Below the pieces are notes generated by a model. The model saw only the letters and a list, made by a program, of their open reading frames with translations. It was not told the DNA's origin and did not search any database. 64,000 nt of DNA from Simiduia aestuariiviva (GTDB taxonomy: Bacteria; Pseudomonadota; Gammaproteobacteria; Pseudomonadales; Cellvibrionaceae): contig NZ_JACHXZ010000002.1 of the NCBI RefSeq assembly GCF_014192475.1, positions 232,120-296,119 on the forward strand. Reading direction: 5' to 3'. Each line of letters opens with the position of its first letter. Position 1 is the stretch's first letter. Shown here piece by piece: positions 43,141 through 51,886 of this stretch. The translations under genes were made by a program, and so were the position numbers.

Positions 43141-44124
43141 GTGAAAACACCCGTTCGTGTCACCGTAACCGGCGCCGCCGGTCAGATCAGCTACTCCCTG
43201 CTATTTCGCATCGCTGCCGGCGAAATGTTGGGCAAAGATCAGCCTGTGATTCTCCAAATGCTGGAAATTACGCCAGCACTGGAAGCCCTGAAAGGGGTTG
43301 CTATGGAGTTGGACGACTGCGCCTTTCCATTGTTGGCCGGCATGGTCTGCACCGATGACCCGAATGTAGCCTTTAAAGACACAGATTACGCACTGTTGGT
43401 TGGCGCTCGTCCTCGTGGCCCCGGCATGGAGCGTAAAGATTTACTTGAAGCTAACGCTGCCATCTTCTCTGTACAAGGTAAGGCTATCAATGACCACGCA
43501 TCCCGTGACATTAAAGTATTGGTAGTCGGCAACCCAGCCAACACTAATGCGCTGATTGCTCAACGCAATGCGCCAGACATCGATCCGCGCCAATTCACGG
43601 CCATGACTCGCCTCGATCATAACCGCGCGCAGACGCAACTCGCTCAGAAAACGGGCAAGACCATCAATGACGTGACCAAGATGCTCATCTGGGGCAACCA
43701 TTCTTCCACACAGTACCCCGATCTGCACAACACCTTGGTGGACGGAAAGTCTGCGATGGATTTGATTGATCAGGCTTGGTATGAGAACGACTTTATTCCC
43801 GTTGTACAGCAGCGTGGTGCGGCGATCATTAAGGCCCGTGGCGCGTCTTCTGCTGCATCAGCAGCCAATGCCGCCATTTTCCACATGCGCGATTGGGCGC
43901 TCGGCACGCCTGAAGGTGATTGGGTGAGCATGGGTGTTTACAGCGATGGCTCCTACGGAATCGAAAAGGGATTGATTTACTCTTTCCCTTGCGTGTGCAA
44001 GGGCGGTGATTGGGAGATAGTCCAAGGGCTGGAGATCAACGAATTCTCCCGTGGCAAAATGACTGCCACTGAGAAGGAGCTGCAGGAAGAGCGCGATGCG
44101 GTTAAAGCATTGCTGCCGGCGTAA
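43141..44124 (+). CDS. mdh: Malate dehydrogenase
   Basis: NAD-dependent oxidation of malate to oxaloacetate in the citric-acid cycle; 327 residues. It is the cytosolic-MDH/type 2 form ([22 protein letters not shown]), not the E. coli-like 312-residue form. NAD-binding GAAGQI near residue 10, substrate arginines in [13 protein letters not shown] (about 87-98), MTRLDHNRA (about 156) and catalytic His in IWGNHS (about 183). Translation starts at GTG 43141 behind CGGAG. A single-gene unit with its own promoter and terminator. Confidence 0.96.
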   Translation: MKTPVRVTVTGAAGQISYSLLFRIAAGEMLGKDQPVILQMLEITPALEALKGVAMELDDCAFPLLAGMVCTDDPNVAFKDTDYALLVGARPRGPGMERKDLLEANAAIFSVQGKAINDHASRDIKVLVVGNPANTNALIAQRNAPDIDPRQFTAMTRLDHNRAQTQLAQKTGKTINDVTKMLIWGNHSSTQYPDLHNTLVDGKSAMDLIDQAWYENDFIPVVQQRGAAIIKARGASSAASAANAAIFHMRDWALGTPEGDWVSMGVYSDGSYGIEKGLIYSFPCVCKGGDWEIVQGLEINEFSRGKMTATEKELQEERDAVKALLPA

Positions 44125-44139
44125 TTAAACAATAGGTCG

Positions 44140-44169
44140 AAAAGCGCGGCTAGCCCGCGCTTTTTTTTT
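44140..44169 (+). terminator. Terminator after mdh
   Basis: A 10-bp stem AAAAGCGCGG/CCGCGCTTTT with a 5-base loop, followed by a run of T. Confidence 0.9.
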
Positions 44170-44207
44170 GAATTTATAATACCTACAGGCATGATTGAGG
44201 AGTTCAT

Positions 44208-44675
44208 ATGGCACACCCCAAAATTGGCAACTTAGCCCCGTCTTTTACCCTCACGAATCAAAAGGGTGAAAAGATCGCGTTGAAGGATTTGCGCGGCAAG
44301 CGGGTGGTCCTGTATTTCTATCCCAAGGCGTTGACACCGGGCTGTACAACCCAGGCGTGTGGCATAAGGGATTCTGCCAAGGCGTTGAGCAAGCTCAATA
44401 CCGTCGTCTTTGGGGTGAGTCCCGATCCTGAGGCAAAGCTTCAACGCTTTATTGATAAGCACGATTTGAATTTCGATTTGCTCTCAGACGAAGATCACAA
44501 GATTGCTGAAAAGTACGGCGTTTGGGACCTTAAAAAGTTCATGGGCCGGGAATTTATGGGGATTGTGCGAACCACATTCATTATTGGTGAAGACGGCCGG
44601 CTAACGCATATCCTCGATAAATTTAAGACGTCTAACCACCACGATGTATTATTGGATCTATTGAGCAACTCATAG
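44208..44675 (+). CDS. bcp: Thiol peroxidase Bcp/PrxQ
   Basis: A 155-residue thioredoxin-dependent peroxiredoxin that reduces H2O2 and organic peroxides. The peroxidatic and resolving cysteines are in TPGCTTQACGIRD (about 46 and 51), spaced C-x4-C as in the alpha2 Bcp group. KDLRGKRVVLYFYPKA precedes it. TGTTFIIG-like RTTFIIGEDGR is near 125. It has good AGGAG-type spacing from ATG 44208. Confidence 0.95.
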   Translation: MAHPKIGNLAPSFTLTNQKGEKIALKDLRGKRVVLYFYPKALTPGCTTQACGIRDSAKALSKLNTVVFGVSPDPEAKLQRFIDKHDLNFDLLSDEDHKIAEKYGVWDLKKFMGREFMGIVRTTFIIGEDGRLTHILDKFKTSNHHDVLLDLLSNS

Positions 44676-44986
44676 AACCAGCGTAATTCGGTCGCTCTAA
44701 CACTACACGGTGGAGAGCGACCCTTCCTTCCCTCCGCTTTTAGCCTGTAAATCCCGCTCTCGTAGATTTTCTTTATCAGCGTAATTCCCGCTGGCGATTC
44801 TTATAACCATATCTTATAGTTATACGGAAATATCTGCGAAGTTAGTAATTAGTTGTTTTACTCTAAATTTATGTAATTTTTGTCGCCTAAGGCCACAGGC
44901 TGTCGCCACTGGTTCTGGTGATAAATAGATATTAGAAATAAGTTAGGTGGCTTCTTATAGAGGGCATTAAAGCTCCGTTCTAACGT
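44676..44986. other. Intergenic region upstream of the AraC-type regulator
   Basis: About 310 bases. 44690-44722 is a hairpin (GGTCGCTCT/AGAGCGACC) just after bcp that may end its transcript, though no T-run follows. 44803-44823 is an inverted repeat (ATAACCATA/TATAGTTAT, one mismatch) in an A/T-rich promoter-like stretch. I see no gene. Confidence 0.45.
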
Positions 44987-45985
44987 TTGTCTTCCTTGGG
45001 GGATTGCACCATCTCAATCACTGCTTCCAACGTTTCTGTTGCACAGGCATCGCAGGCATTTTGGGTCGATTACGATCTTAAAACGCTGCTGGGACGCCTG
45101 CGCGTGCTTTTGCGTTTGTCTACTTCACCCATGGGTGGTTTTCAGTCCCAGTTGTGGTCTTACCTCGCTGCGGGCAGCACCATGTTGGGTGCGCATCGGG
45201 CTTATTTTTATCATCGTGCTTTAGGCCGATGTGTAAGGTATTACTACGAAGAAGGTATGGAAGCACAAGCCGTTGAGGTGGTAGAAGAGAGCTTTGGACC
45301 ACAGCAGCAGGCACTTTTGTGCCTGAAAGAGCCGGAACTGTTAGACATCTTCGGGGAAAATTGCGACAAGCTAATGTCTCTGGCGTATACTCATGCGGGT
45401 CCGGGGCGTTATTTACTTGCGCCGCTGGTCAACGCGTCAGCGGCGTTGGTGTTTGTACTGAAGTGCCCCGAGGACTGTGGGCAGAACCAACTAGCTGATG
45501 AAGACAAGGAAACATTGGCATTGTTGGCAGAAGGAGTCGCCCGCATGGTTCATTTACACGCCTCACCAGAGAAGATACTCCGCTCTCAAGAGGGCTTTGC
45601 CGTCAGCGGTATTCGCTCGCTCGCAGAATACATAGAAATAGCAAAATTACCTGCCGTATTCGGCATACCGGGTCGCGTGATGGATGCCCTTCAGCGCCGC
45701 GTAGGTCAGGATTCGCTCGCCATTGACGATATTGCAGACGAATTAAGTATTTCCAAGCGCACCTTGCAGCGTCGATTACAGCAAGCGGACATCAATTTCG
45801 CGATGATGCGCGATCAGGTTCGTTTTCATTATGCAATTGGATTCTTGGTAGACGAAAACTCCAGTATTGATCAAATTTCAACCGCTTTGGATTTTTCTGA
45901 CCGCACTAGCTTTACCAATGCATTTAAGCGCTGGACCGGCTTGTCACCGTCGACATTTCGCAAATTGTTCCGAGATTACAACTAG
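44987..45985 (+). CDS. AraC-family transcriptional regulator with N-terminal sensor domain
   Basis: A 332-residue (from this start) regulator. The C-terminal 100 residues hold two helix-turn-helix motifs: DIADELSISKRTLQRRLQQ (about residue 255) and the second recognition region ISTALDFSDRTSFTNAFKRWTGLSP (about 300), with the conserved GxSP ending. The N-terminal 200 residues look like a GAF/PAS-type alpha/beta sensor (LLAPLVNASAALVFVLKCPED). The signal and targets are unknown. The start is unsure: TTG 44987 and TTG 44996 lack ribosome sites, and the first ATG (45129) would remove 47 residues. Confidence 0.75.
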   Translation: MSSLGDCTISITASNVSVAQASQAFWVDYDLKTLLGRLRVLLRLSTSPMGGFQSQLWSYLAAGSTMLGAHRAYFYHRALGRCVRYYYEEGMEAQAVEVVEESFGPQQQALLCLKEPELLDIFGENCDKLMSLAYTHAGPGRYLLAPLVNASAALVFVLKCPEDCGQNQLADEDKETLALLAEGVARMVHLHASPEKILRSQEGFAVSGIRSLAEYIEIAKLPAVFGIPGRVMDALQRRVGQDSLAIDDIADELSISKRTLQRRLQQADINFAMMRDQVRFHYAIGFLVDENSSIDQISTALDFSDRTSFTNAFKRWTGLSPSTFRKLFRDYN

Positions 45986-46073
45986 TCTGTCGGGCTCCTT
46001 GGAGCCCAATTGCCAGTAATCTGCAAACACTGTAGAGTTGCCGCCTTAGAATTTTTCTTTTCTGAGGTTTTAA

Positions 46074-46406
46074 ATGTCATTTTTTATTCCTGAAGCCATG
46101 GCCCAGGCGCAAACCGCACAAACCGAAGCCAATCCAATGGTTACCCTGCTGATGTTTGGCGGGCTGTTTTTGTTCATGTATTTGTTCATCATTCGGCCTC
46201 AGCGCAAGCGTCAGAAAGAGCACACTGAATTAGTGGGTAGTTTGAACAAAGGCGATGAAGTGGTTTTGAGTAGCGGAATGCTAGGTAAAATCGTTAAAGT
46301 GGACGAAAACTACATCGTGCTTGAAACCGGTAACAACATCGAGCTCAAATTCCAAAAGGTCGCCGTGCACGCGGTGCTACCGAAGGGAACTATCAAGTCC
46401 ATCTAA
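46074..46406 (+). CDS. yajC: Sec translocase accessory protein YajC
   Basis: A 110-residue membrane protein of the SecDF-YajC subcomplex. Short N-terminus MSFFIPEAMAQAQ, one transmembrane helix (about 22-42, LLMFGGLFLFMYLFIIRPQ), then a basic KRQKEH stretch and a soluble beta domain (GDEVVLSSGMLGKIVKV). It matches E. coli YajC closely in form, ending VLPKGT. Unusually it is not followed by secD/secF or preceded by tgt: an AraC gene is upstream and a terminator follows at once. Ribosome site TGAGG precedes ATG 46074. Confidence 0.92.
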   Translation: MSFFIPEAMAQAQTAQTEANPMVTLLMFGGLFLFMYLFIIRPQRKRQKEHTELVGSLNKGDEVVLSSGMLGKIVKVDENYIVLETGNNIELKFQKVAVHAVLPKGTIKSI

Positions 46407-46411
46407 TCATC

Positions 46412-46446
46412 ATTCAGGCTGCCGCGCGCAGCCTGAATTCTTTTTG
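46412..46446 (+). terminator. Terminator after yajC
   Basis: An 11-bp stem ATTCAGGCTGC/GCAGCCTGAAT with a 5-base loop, followed by TCTTTTTG. It shows that yajC is transcribed as a unit without secDF. Confidence 0.85.
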
Positions 46447-46458
46447 GGTCGTGAATTG

Positions 46459-47496
46459 ATGTCAAATCAACCCCATCCTCCGGTCTACCCTCAGCGCAAT
46501 CACTATGCGCTCACCCCTACGCCGTTGCAGCCGCTGAATCGTTTAAAGGCCACACTGGGATTGCGCGCCCGTATTTGGGTGAAACGTGATGACCTCACTG
46601 GCTGTCACCTTTCTGGCAATAAAATTCGGAAGCTGGAATTTTTGGTGGCGGAAGCTCAGGCACAAGGTGCTGACACATTGATCACCTGCGGTGGTGTGCA
46701 ATCCAATCACGCGCGCGCTACCGCATTGTTGGCAGCGCAAGAGGGGATGGGTTGTCACCTGATCTTGCGGGGTGACGAACCGGATCAGGCCGATGGGAAT
46801 CTATTGCTGGATCACTTGGCCGGTGCGCAGGTGAGCTTTTATCCCAGCCATAGTTTTGAAGCGAATCTGACTGGATACTTCGAGCATTGGTCGAACCATT
46901 ATCGCCAACAAGGCAATAAAGCCTATGGGATACCGACCGGTGGTAGTAATGGCACTGGGCTGTGGGGCTATATCGCGTGCGCAGAAGAACTTGGCGCACA
47001 ATTGCGTGCACAAGGTATTCAGCCGTCTCGCATAGTGTGTGCTACAGGCTCTGGTGGTACTCAGGCTGGGCTTACACTGGGGGCGGCGTTGTGTGGTTTG
47101 AATGCGCCGGTTACAGGTATTGCAGTCTGTGATGACGAGGCCTGGTTTAATCGTAAGGTTCATGAAGATTGGTCGAGCTGGCAGGCCCAATATGCGGAGC
47201 TTGCGCTTAAAAATTGCTCGGCTGCCAATCTTCAACTTGATCAGCTCAATGTGCACACGCTTGGTCAATACGTGGGGCCGGGCTATGCGCGAGCTGACCA
47301 GGATGTATTCGAAACAATTAAATTGCTGGCTCGCACAGAGGGCCTGCTGTTGGACCCAGTGTACACAGGCAAGGCGTTTTATGGCATGTTGCAGGAGCTG
47401 CAGCGTGGCGCTTGGCAGGACGTCGACGACATTCTGTTTGTGCACACCGGTGGTCTGTTTGGCGTATTTCCACAACGTCAGGAATTTGTCTTTTAG
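46459..47496 (+). CDS. D-cysteine desulfhydrase / ACC deaminase family PLP enzyme
   Basis: A 345-residue fold-type II PLP enzyme. The PLP lysine is in CHLSGNKIRKLEFL (about residue 54), with VKRDDLTG before it, CGGVQSNHARAT (about 78) and the phosphate-binding ATGSGGTQAGL (about 197). These fit the DcyD/ACC-deaminase family, which degrades D-cysteine or 1-aminocyclopropane-1-carboxylate to ammonia and a ketoacid. Which substrate is used cannot be decided here; D-cysteine or related D-amino acids are more common in non-rhizosphere gammaproteobacteria. ATG 46459 lies within the terminator tail of yajC, so a promoter may overlap. An amino-acid symporter gene follows. Confidence 0.85.
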   Translation: MSNQPHPPVYPQRNHYALTPTPLQPLNRLKATLGLRARIWVKRDDLTGCHLSGNKIRKLEFLVAEAQAQGADTLITCGGVQSNHARATALLAAQEGMGCHLILRGDEPDQADGNLLLDHLAGAQVSFYPSHSFEANLTGYFEHWSNHYRQQGNKAYGIPTGGSNGTGLWGYIACAEELGAQLRAQGIQPSRIVCATGSGGTQAGLTLGAALCGLNAPVTGIAVCDDEAWFNRKVHEDWSSWQAQYAELALKNCSAANLQLDQLNVHTLGQYVGPGYARADQDVFETIKLLARTEGLLLDPVYTGKAFYGMLQELQRGAWQDVDDILFVHTGGLFGVFPQRQEFVF

Positions 47497-47565
47497 TTCG
47501 TCTATTACATTATCGCTGCGCGTATGCGTGGCAGCCTTCTAACAATAATTTTAAGTGAGAATCTC

Positions 47566-48903
47566 GTGCTGCAAGAAATGGTAACCCTCGTTAACGGCTT
47601 TGTGTGGGGTAAGGTCATGTTGGCCTTGCTGCTGGGTACGGGCCTCTACATGATGACGCGCTTAAAAGCGCTGCCTTTGCGTAAAATTCGCTACGGCTTT
47701 ACACAGCTATTTAAGCCCAGCGCTAGCAGTAAGGACGGAGATATCAGTCCTTTTAATGCGTTGATGACGGCGCTTGCTGCGACTATCGGTACTGGCAACA
47801 TTGTGGGCGTCGCCACCGCTATTGGTATTGGCGGCCCCGGCGCGTTGTTTTGGATGTGGTGCAGTGCGCTATTTGGCATGGCCACCAAGTTTTCCGAAGC
47901 CACGCTGGCCGTGCACTTTCGAGAAGTGGATGCCCAGGGCAAGCGTGTGGGCGGCCCCATGTATTACATTAAAAATGGACTTGGTAAACGTTGGGCGTGG
48001 CTGGGAATGCTCTTTGCGTTCTTTGGCGCGCTTGCGGCATTTGGCATTGGCAATACGGTGCAGGTGAATTCCATTGCCTCAGCGGTTGAAGAGTCCATGG
48101 GTTTAGCTCCAGCAATCACTGGCGGTGTATTGTTTATTTTGGTGGCAGCTGTATTGGTGGGCGGTATCAAGCGCATTGGTGATGTGGCCGGCAAATTGGT
48201 GCCATTTATGGCCGTCACCTATGTCCTCGCTGGACTTTTCGTGCTCATTTATCACATTGATCAACTGCCGGCCGCGTTCTTTTTGGTTGTTGAAAGTGCC
48301 TTTAACCCGCAAGCCGCATTGGGTGGTGCAGCGGGTGTAACCTTGTTGATGACCATTCAGTTTGGTGTTGCGCGCGGTGTATTCTCCAATGAAGCGGGCT
48401 TGGGCAGTGCGCCTATAGCGCATGCCGCGGCGCAAACAAACAGTCCTGTTCGGCAGGGTGTCATTGCGATGCTTGGAACATTTATTGACACAATTCTCGT
48501 TTGTTCCATTACCGGCTTGGCCATTGTGGCTTCGGGTGTGTGGCAAGGCGATGCCGAAGGCGCGGGCTTATCTATTGCAGCCTTTAGTTCTGCGATTCCC
48601 GGGGGACAGTGGATAATCACCATTGGTTTAGTTTTGTTTGCTTTCACTACTGTGCTTGGCTGGAGTTACTACGGAGAGCGCTGTGCTCAATTTTTACTGG
48701 GTGAACGCTTTGTTTGGCCGTATCGCATTTTATTTATCTGCGCAGTCCCTGTGGGAGCAATGATGAAATTGGATTTTGTTTGGTTGCTTGCCGACACATT
48801 AAACGGATTGATGGCAATTCCGAATTTGATCGCGGTGTTGGCCTTGTCTGGCGTAGTGATTAAATTGGCGCGCGACTATTTCAACGATCCCGCGAATAAT
48901 TAG
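47566..48903 (+). CDS. Alanine/glycine:cation symporter (AGCS family)
   Basis: Inner-membrane sodium- or proton-coupled amino-acid carrier of about 445 residues with roughly 10-11 transmembrane segments. AGCS signatures: GTGLYMMTRLKALPLRKI near the N-terminus, TALAATIGTGNIVGVATAI (about 70), KFSEATLAVHFRE, GGPMYYIKNGLG, FSNEAGLGSAPIAHA (about 272) and LGWSYYGERC. I prefer GTG 47566, behind a GTGAG-like site, because the family begins about nine residues before the first helix; ATG 47524 and ATG 47578 are alternatives. Pairing with the upstream PLP enzyme suggests uptake of an amino acid it degrades. Confidence 0.88.
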   Translation: MLQEMVTLVNGFVWGKVMLALLLGTGLYMMTRLKALPLRKIRYGFTQLFKPSASSKDGDISPFNALMTALAATIGTGNIVGVATAIGIGGPGALFWMWCSALFGMATKFSEATLAVHFREVDAQGKRVGGPMYYIKNGLGKRWAWLGMLFAFFGALAAFGIGNTVQVNSIASAVEESMGLAPAITGGVLFILVAAVLVGGIKRIGDVAGKLVPFMAVTYVLAGLFVLIYHIDQLPAAFFLVVESAFNPQAALGGAAGVTLLMTIQFGVARGVFSNEAGLGSAPIAHAAAQTNSPVRQGVIAMLGTFIDTILVCSITGLAIVASGVWQGDAEGAGLSIAAFSSAIPGGQWIITIGLVLFAFTTVLGWSYYGERCAQFLLGERFVWPYRILFICAVPVGAMMKLDFVWLLADTLNGLMAIPNLIAVLALSGVVIKLARDYFNDPANN

Positions 48904-48934
48904 GAACAATTAGAAATTATTAGATTGTAACGTG

Positions 48935-48970
48935 CATTAAAAAAGGCAGCCTAGGCTGCCTTTTTTAATG
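48935..48970. terminator. Bidirectional terminator, 36-bp perfect palindrome
   Basis: Two 18-base arms (CATTAAAAAAGGCAGCCT and its exact complement) with no spacer, with A and T runs on either side. It serves the symporter gene and the convergent aminotransferase gene. Confidence 0.9.
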
Positions 48971-48986
48971 TGAATCATCCCGTCGA

Positions 48987-50294
48987 TTAATCGACTTCAG
49001 GAATCGTATCCTGCAGTACATTCACTATGGTATCGATATGTGACTGCTCAATGATCAGTGGCGGTGACATTACGATAGTATCGCCGGCAGGTCGAACGGT
49101 GACCCCCTTATCTAGGGTTTTAGCCGCGACTTTTCCAGCGACACCGGGCGGTAAATCAATGCCAGCAAGCAGGCCAAAGTTGCGGATATCTTTAACGCCC
49201 TTAATGCCTTTGAGCGAGTGGATGCCCGCCTCCCAATAGGGGGCGATTTCGTCGCATCGTTTAAACAGCTGTTCACTTTTGTAGATATCCAGTGTGGCAA
49301 GTGCGGCGGCACAGGCAATGGGGTGCGCTGAATAGGTATAACCGTGAAGGAATTCAGGTACTGCAGACATTTCGCCGGTATTGACGAAGGTGTCGTAAAT
49401 TTCTTGTTTGCAGAACACCGCACCCATTGGGACTGCCCCGTTAGTAAGGCCCTTGGCAGTGGTAATCATATCGGGGATTACCCCCACCTTGTCGGCCATG
49501 GTGGCCGCACCGGTGCGGCCGTAGGCGGCAATGACTTCATCAAAAATCAACAAGATATTGTGTTGATCACAAATCGCTCGCAATTTTTGTAGGTATCCTT
49601 CCGGAGGGACGATGACGCCGCCGGCGCCGGCTACTGGTTCAACGATGACGGCGGCAATATTGCTTGCATCGCGCATGGCGATGATGTCATTTAACTCATC
49701 GGCCAGTTCAGCACCTTTAGCGGGTAGGCCGCGACTAAAGGCATTTTCAGGTAACAGCGTGTGGCGTAGGAAATCGGCTTCTAAGCCTTGACCAAAGCTC
49801 TTTCGGTTGCCTGTCAGGCCTGCAAGCGATACACCGCCCCAGTTGACCCCATGATAGGCCTTTACGCGTGCGACGAATGCCGTTTTAGTACCTTGGCCTT
49901 TGAGGCGCCAATACTGCCTGGCGATTTTTAACGCGGTGTCTACTGACTCGGAACCAGAGTTAGTGAAAAATACGCGATTTAAACCCTTGGGGGCCACGTC
50001 TTCCACTAGCCGGTTGGCGAGTTCAAAGCCCTTGGCGTGCCCATAGCTGAAGGGGTTGCCGTAATCCATCTCTAGCAGCTGCGCGTGCACCGCATCGGCG
50101 ATTTCTTTGCGGCCGTGTCCGGCGTTGCAGCACCATAGTCCGGCATTGGTGTCTAATACTTTGCGACCGTCACCCATAGTCATGTACATGCCTTCGGCGG
50201 CGGTATAAAAACGGGGGGAGGCTTTGAAGGCGCGATTGGCGGTGAAGGGCATCCACCAAGCGTCCATTTGTTCTGCCGTGGGCAACTGTGTCAT
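48987..50294 (-). CDS. Class III omega-amino acid:pyruvate aminotransferase
   Basis: A 435-residue PLP-dependent aminotransferase. It resembles the beta-alanine/omega-amino acid:pyruvate transaminases of Pseudomonas: WMPFTANRAFK at the start (about 14), GLWCCNAGHGRKEIADAV (about 52), FFTNSGSESVDTALK (about 110), AYHGVN (about 146), LLIFDEVIAAYGRTG with the cofactor Asp (about 255), and PLP lysine in TTAKGLTNGAVPMG (about 284). Likely converts beta-alanine, GABA or similar omega-amino acids with pyruvate. No dehydrogenase (methylmalonate-semialdehyde type) partner lies next to it. Confidence 0.88.
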   Translation of the reverse strand: MTQLPTAEQMDAWWMPFTANRAFKASPRFYTAAEGMYMTMGDGRKVLDTNAGLWCCNAGHGRKEIADAVHAQLLEMDYGNPFSYGHAKGFELANRLVEDVAPKGLNRVFFTNSGSESVDTALKIARQYWRLKGQGTKTAFVARVKAYHGVNWGGVSLAGLTGNRKSFGQGLEADFLRHTLLPENAFSRGLPAKGAELADELNDIIAMRDASNIAAVIVEPVAGAGGVIVPPEGYLQKLRAICDQHNILLIFDEVIAAYGRTGAATMADKVGVIPDMITTAKGLTNGAVPMGAVFCKQEIYDTFVNTGEMSAVPEFLHGYTYSAHPIACAAALATLDIYKSEQLFKRCDEIAPYWEAGIHSLKGIKGVKDIRNFGLLAGIDLPPGVAGKVAAKTLDKGVTVRPAGDTIVMSPPLIIEQSHIDTIVNVLQDTIPEVD

Positions 50295-50416
50295 AAGGGT
50301 GTCCTTAGCTGTGCAGGTTTGCGGGTTTAGCTGCGTTTATAGCAAAGGTAGCTCAGTTCGATAAATAAGCATCTATCAAAGCGGAGGTTGGAATTATTGA
50401 ACCTAAGGTGGGGGCT

Positions 50417-51886
50417 TTAGAGGCTGGAGCGCAGATCTGATTCTGTGGTGTGTTCGTTGGCAGACAGGATGGTAGTTTCAGCCATGGCCAGCCGGCGCTG
50501 TTCCACTTGTTTGTGCCAAGCCAGAATGGTGTGGAATTGGCGTATGTTATTGACATAATTGACGGGCTCCCAACCTCGGGCATAACCGTGGCGGGTGTTT
50601 TTGTAGTGCTTGCGTTGCGCTAACAGAGGCAGTATTTCAGCAATATCATCCCAGCTGTTTGGATTTTTACCGTGTTTTCGAGCGAGGCGCCTAGCGTCCA
50701 TTAAATGCCCGAAACCCACGTTATATGCGGCCAGAGCCATCCAGAGGCGATCTTGGCCTTGGATGCCTTTCGGGAGTCGGGTCATGATTTTTGAGAGGTA
50801 GCGGGTGCCGCCTTCTACGCTTTGTACGGGGTCCAGTCGGTTTTCGATACCCAGTTCATGGGCCGTGGTGCGAGTGAGCATCATTAGACCTCGCACGCCG
50901 GTGTAGGAGCGGGCGCGGGGGTTCCAGTGAGACTCTTGGTAGCTGATGGCGGCCAACATTAACCAATCAAATTCGTAATTCGCTGCAGTTTCTTTCAGCA
51001 AAGTTTCCCATTTTGGTAGTCGTGTTCTAATGCGATTGGTGAAGGCCAGTGCGCCACCGGCATTAAAAGCGGGTTCCTGGTGGAAGTGAGTGGCTTCGAG
51101 ATTGGCGAGTCGGTTATCGGCTTTATAGGATGTTAAAAATCGGTTTGCCGCCGCTTTTAAGCTTTCGTCATTGCTTTGCTGAAATGCCCATGCCAATGGT
51201 TGCTTTTCTGGGAAGGTATAAGCAATGCGTGCACGCGGATAGACTGATTGGCTGATGGCGTAGGCGGTAGATTTAACGAGGGCGAAGTCGATTTCACCCA
51301 CGTGCACCTGCTCGATTAGATCCATGCTGTTGTAATCTGCCGAGGCCGACCATTCAAGTTGTGGGTATTGTGCGCTGATTTGCGACAGCCGCTCAGCTTC
51401 GGAGGAGTCCTCCATCACCATGATCTTCCGGCCAAACAGGGATTCGAGTTCGGTGGGCCGGCCGGTACCGTTGCGGTAGATTAGCAGCTGGCTAATTTCG
51501 AGGTAGGGGTCTGAAAAGCTGACAGATTGCTGGCGCCGCTTGGTGACGATCATGCCTGCAGCGGCCATATCGACAGTTTTACCTGTCTTCACCAAGTCTA
51601 ATATTTCGCCAAAATTATGGGTAGGTACAATTTCTAGGCTGACGCCCAGATAGTCTGCGAAAGCGGCCGCTAGGCTGTATTCAAAACCCGTTAAATTGCC
51701 GTCTGGATCTTCGTAATAGGTTTCTGGGCCGTTGATTGAAGCCACGCGTAGGACGCCATCAGCTTGGATTTGCTCCAATTTAGTGGGTGGACGGCTATCG
51801 ACCAGCAGTGCACAGGCAGCAAACAGACCTATGAGGCAGGTTGCCTTAATAAGCTGTTGTGCAAAATGTGACAGGGTCGAACGCAT
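50417..51886 (-). CDS. mltF: Membrane-bound lytic murein transglycosylase F
   Basis: A 489-residue periplasmic peptidoglycan lyase. N-terminal signal segment (about residues 12-30, LIKATCLIGLFAACALLV), then a family-3 solute-binding-like domain (LRVASINGPETYYEDPDG to about 270), then an SLT lysozyme-like domain with the catalytic Glu in ISYQESHWNP (about 318) and GLMMLT, AAYNVGFGH. Cys-24 or nearby could be lipidated, but no strict lipobox is seen. ATG 51886 has AGGAGC upstream. Divergent from purL, as in E. coli. Confidence 0.94.
   Translation of the reverse strand: MRSTLSHFAQQLIKATCLIGLFAACALLVDSRPPTKLEQIQADGVLRVASINGPETYYEDPDGNLTGFEYSLAAAFADYLGVSLEIVPTHNFGEILDLVKTGKTVDMAAAGMIVTKRRQQSVSFSDPYLEISQLLIYRNGTGRPTELESLFGRKIMVMEDSSEAERLSQISAQYPQLEWSASADYNSMDLIEQVHVGEIDFALVKSTAYAISQSVYPRARIAYTFPEKQPLAWAFQQSNDESLKAAANRFLTSYKADNRLANLEATHFHQEPAFNAGGALAFTNRIRTRLPKWETLLKETAANYEFDWLMLAAISYQESHWNPRARSYTGVRGLMMLTRTTAHELGIENRLDPVQSVEGGTRYLSKIMTRLPKGIQGQDRLWMALAAYNVGFGHLMDARRLARKHGKNPNSWDDIAEILPLLAQRKHYKNTRHGYARGWEPVNYVNNIRQFHTILAWHKQVEQRRLAMAETTILSANEHTTESDLRSSL

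Noticed and set aside
46801-47475. A 224-codon open frame antisense to the desulfhydrase-family gene
   Set aside because: No ribosome site and no recognisable domain, while the plus-strand frame has full PLP-enzyme motifs.
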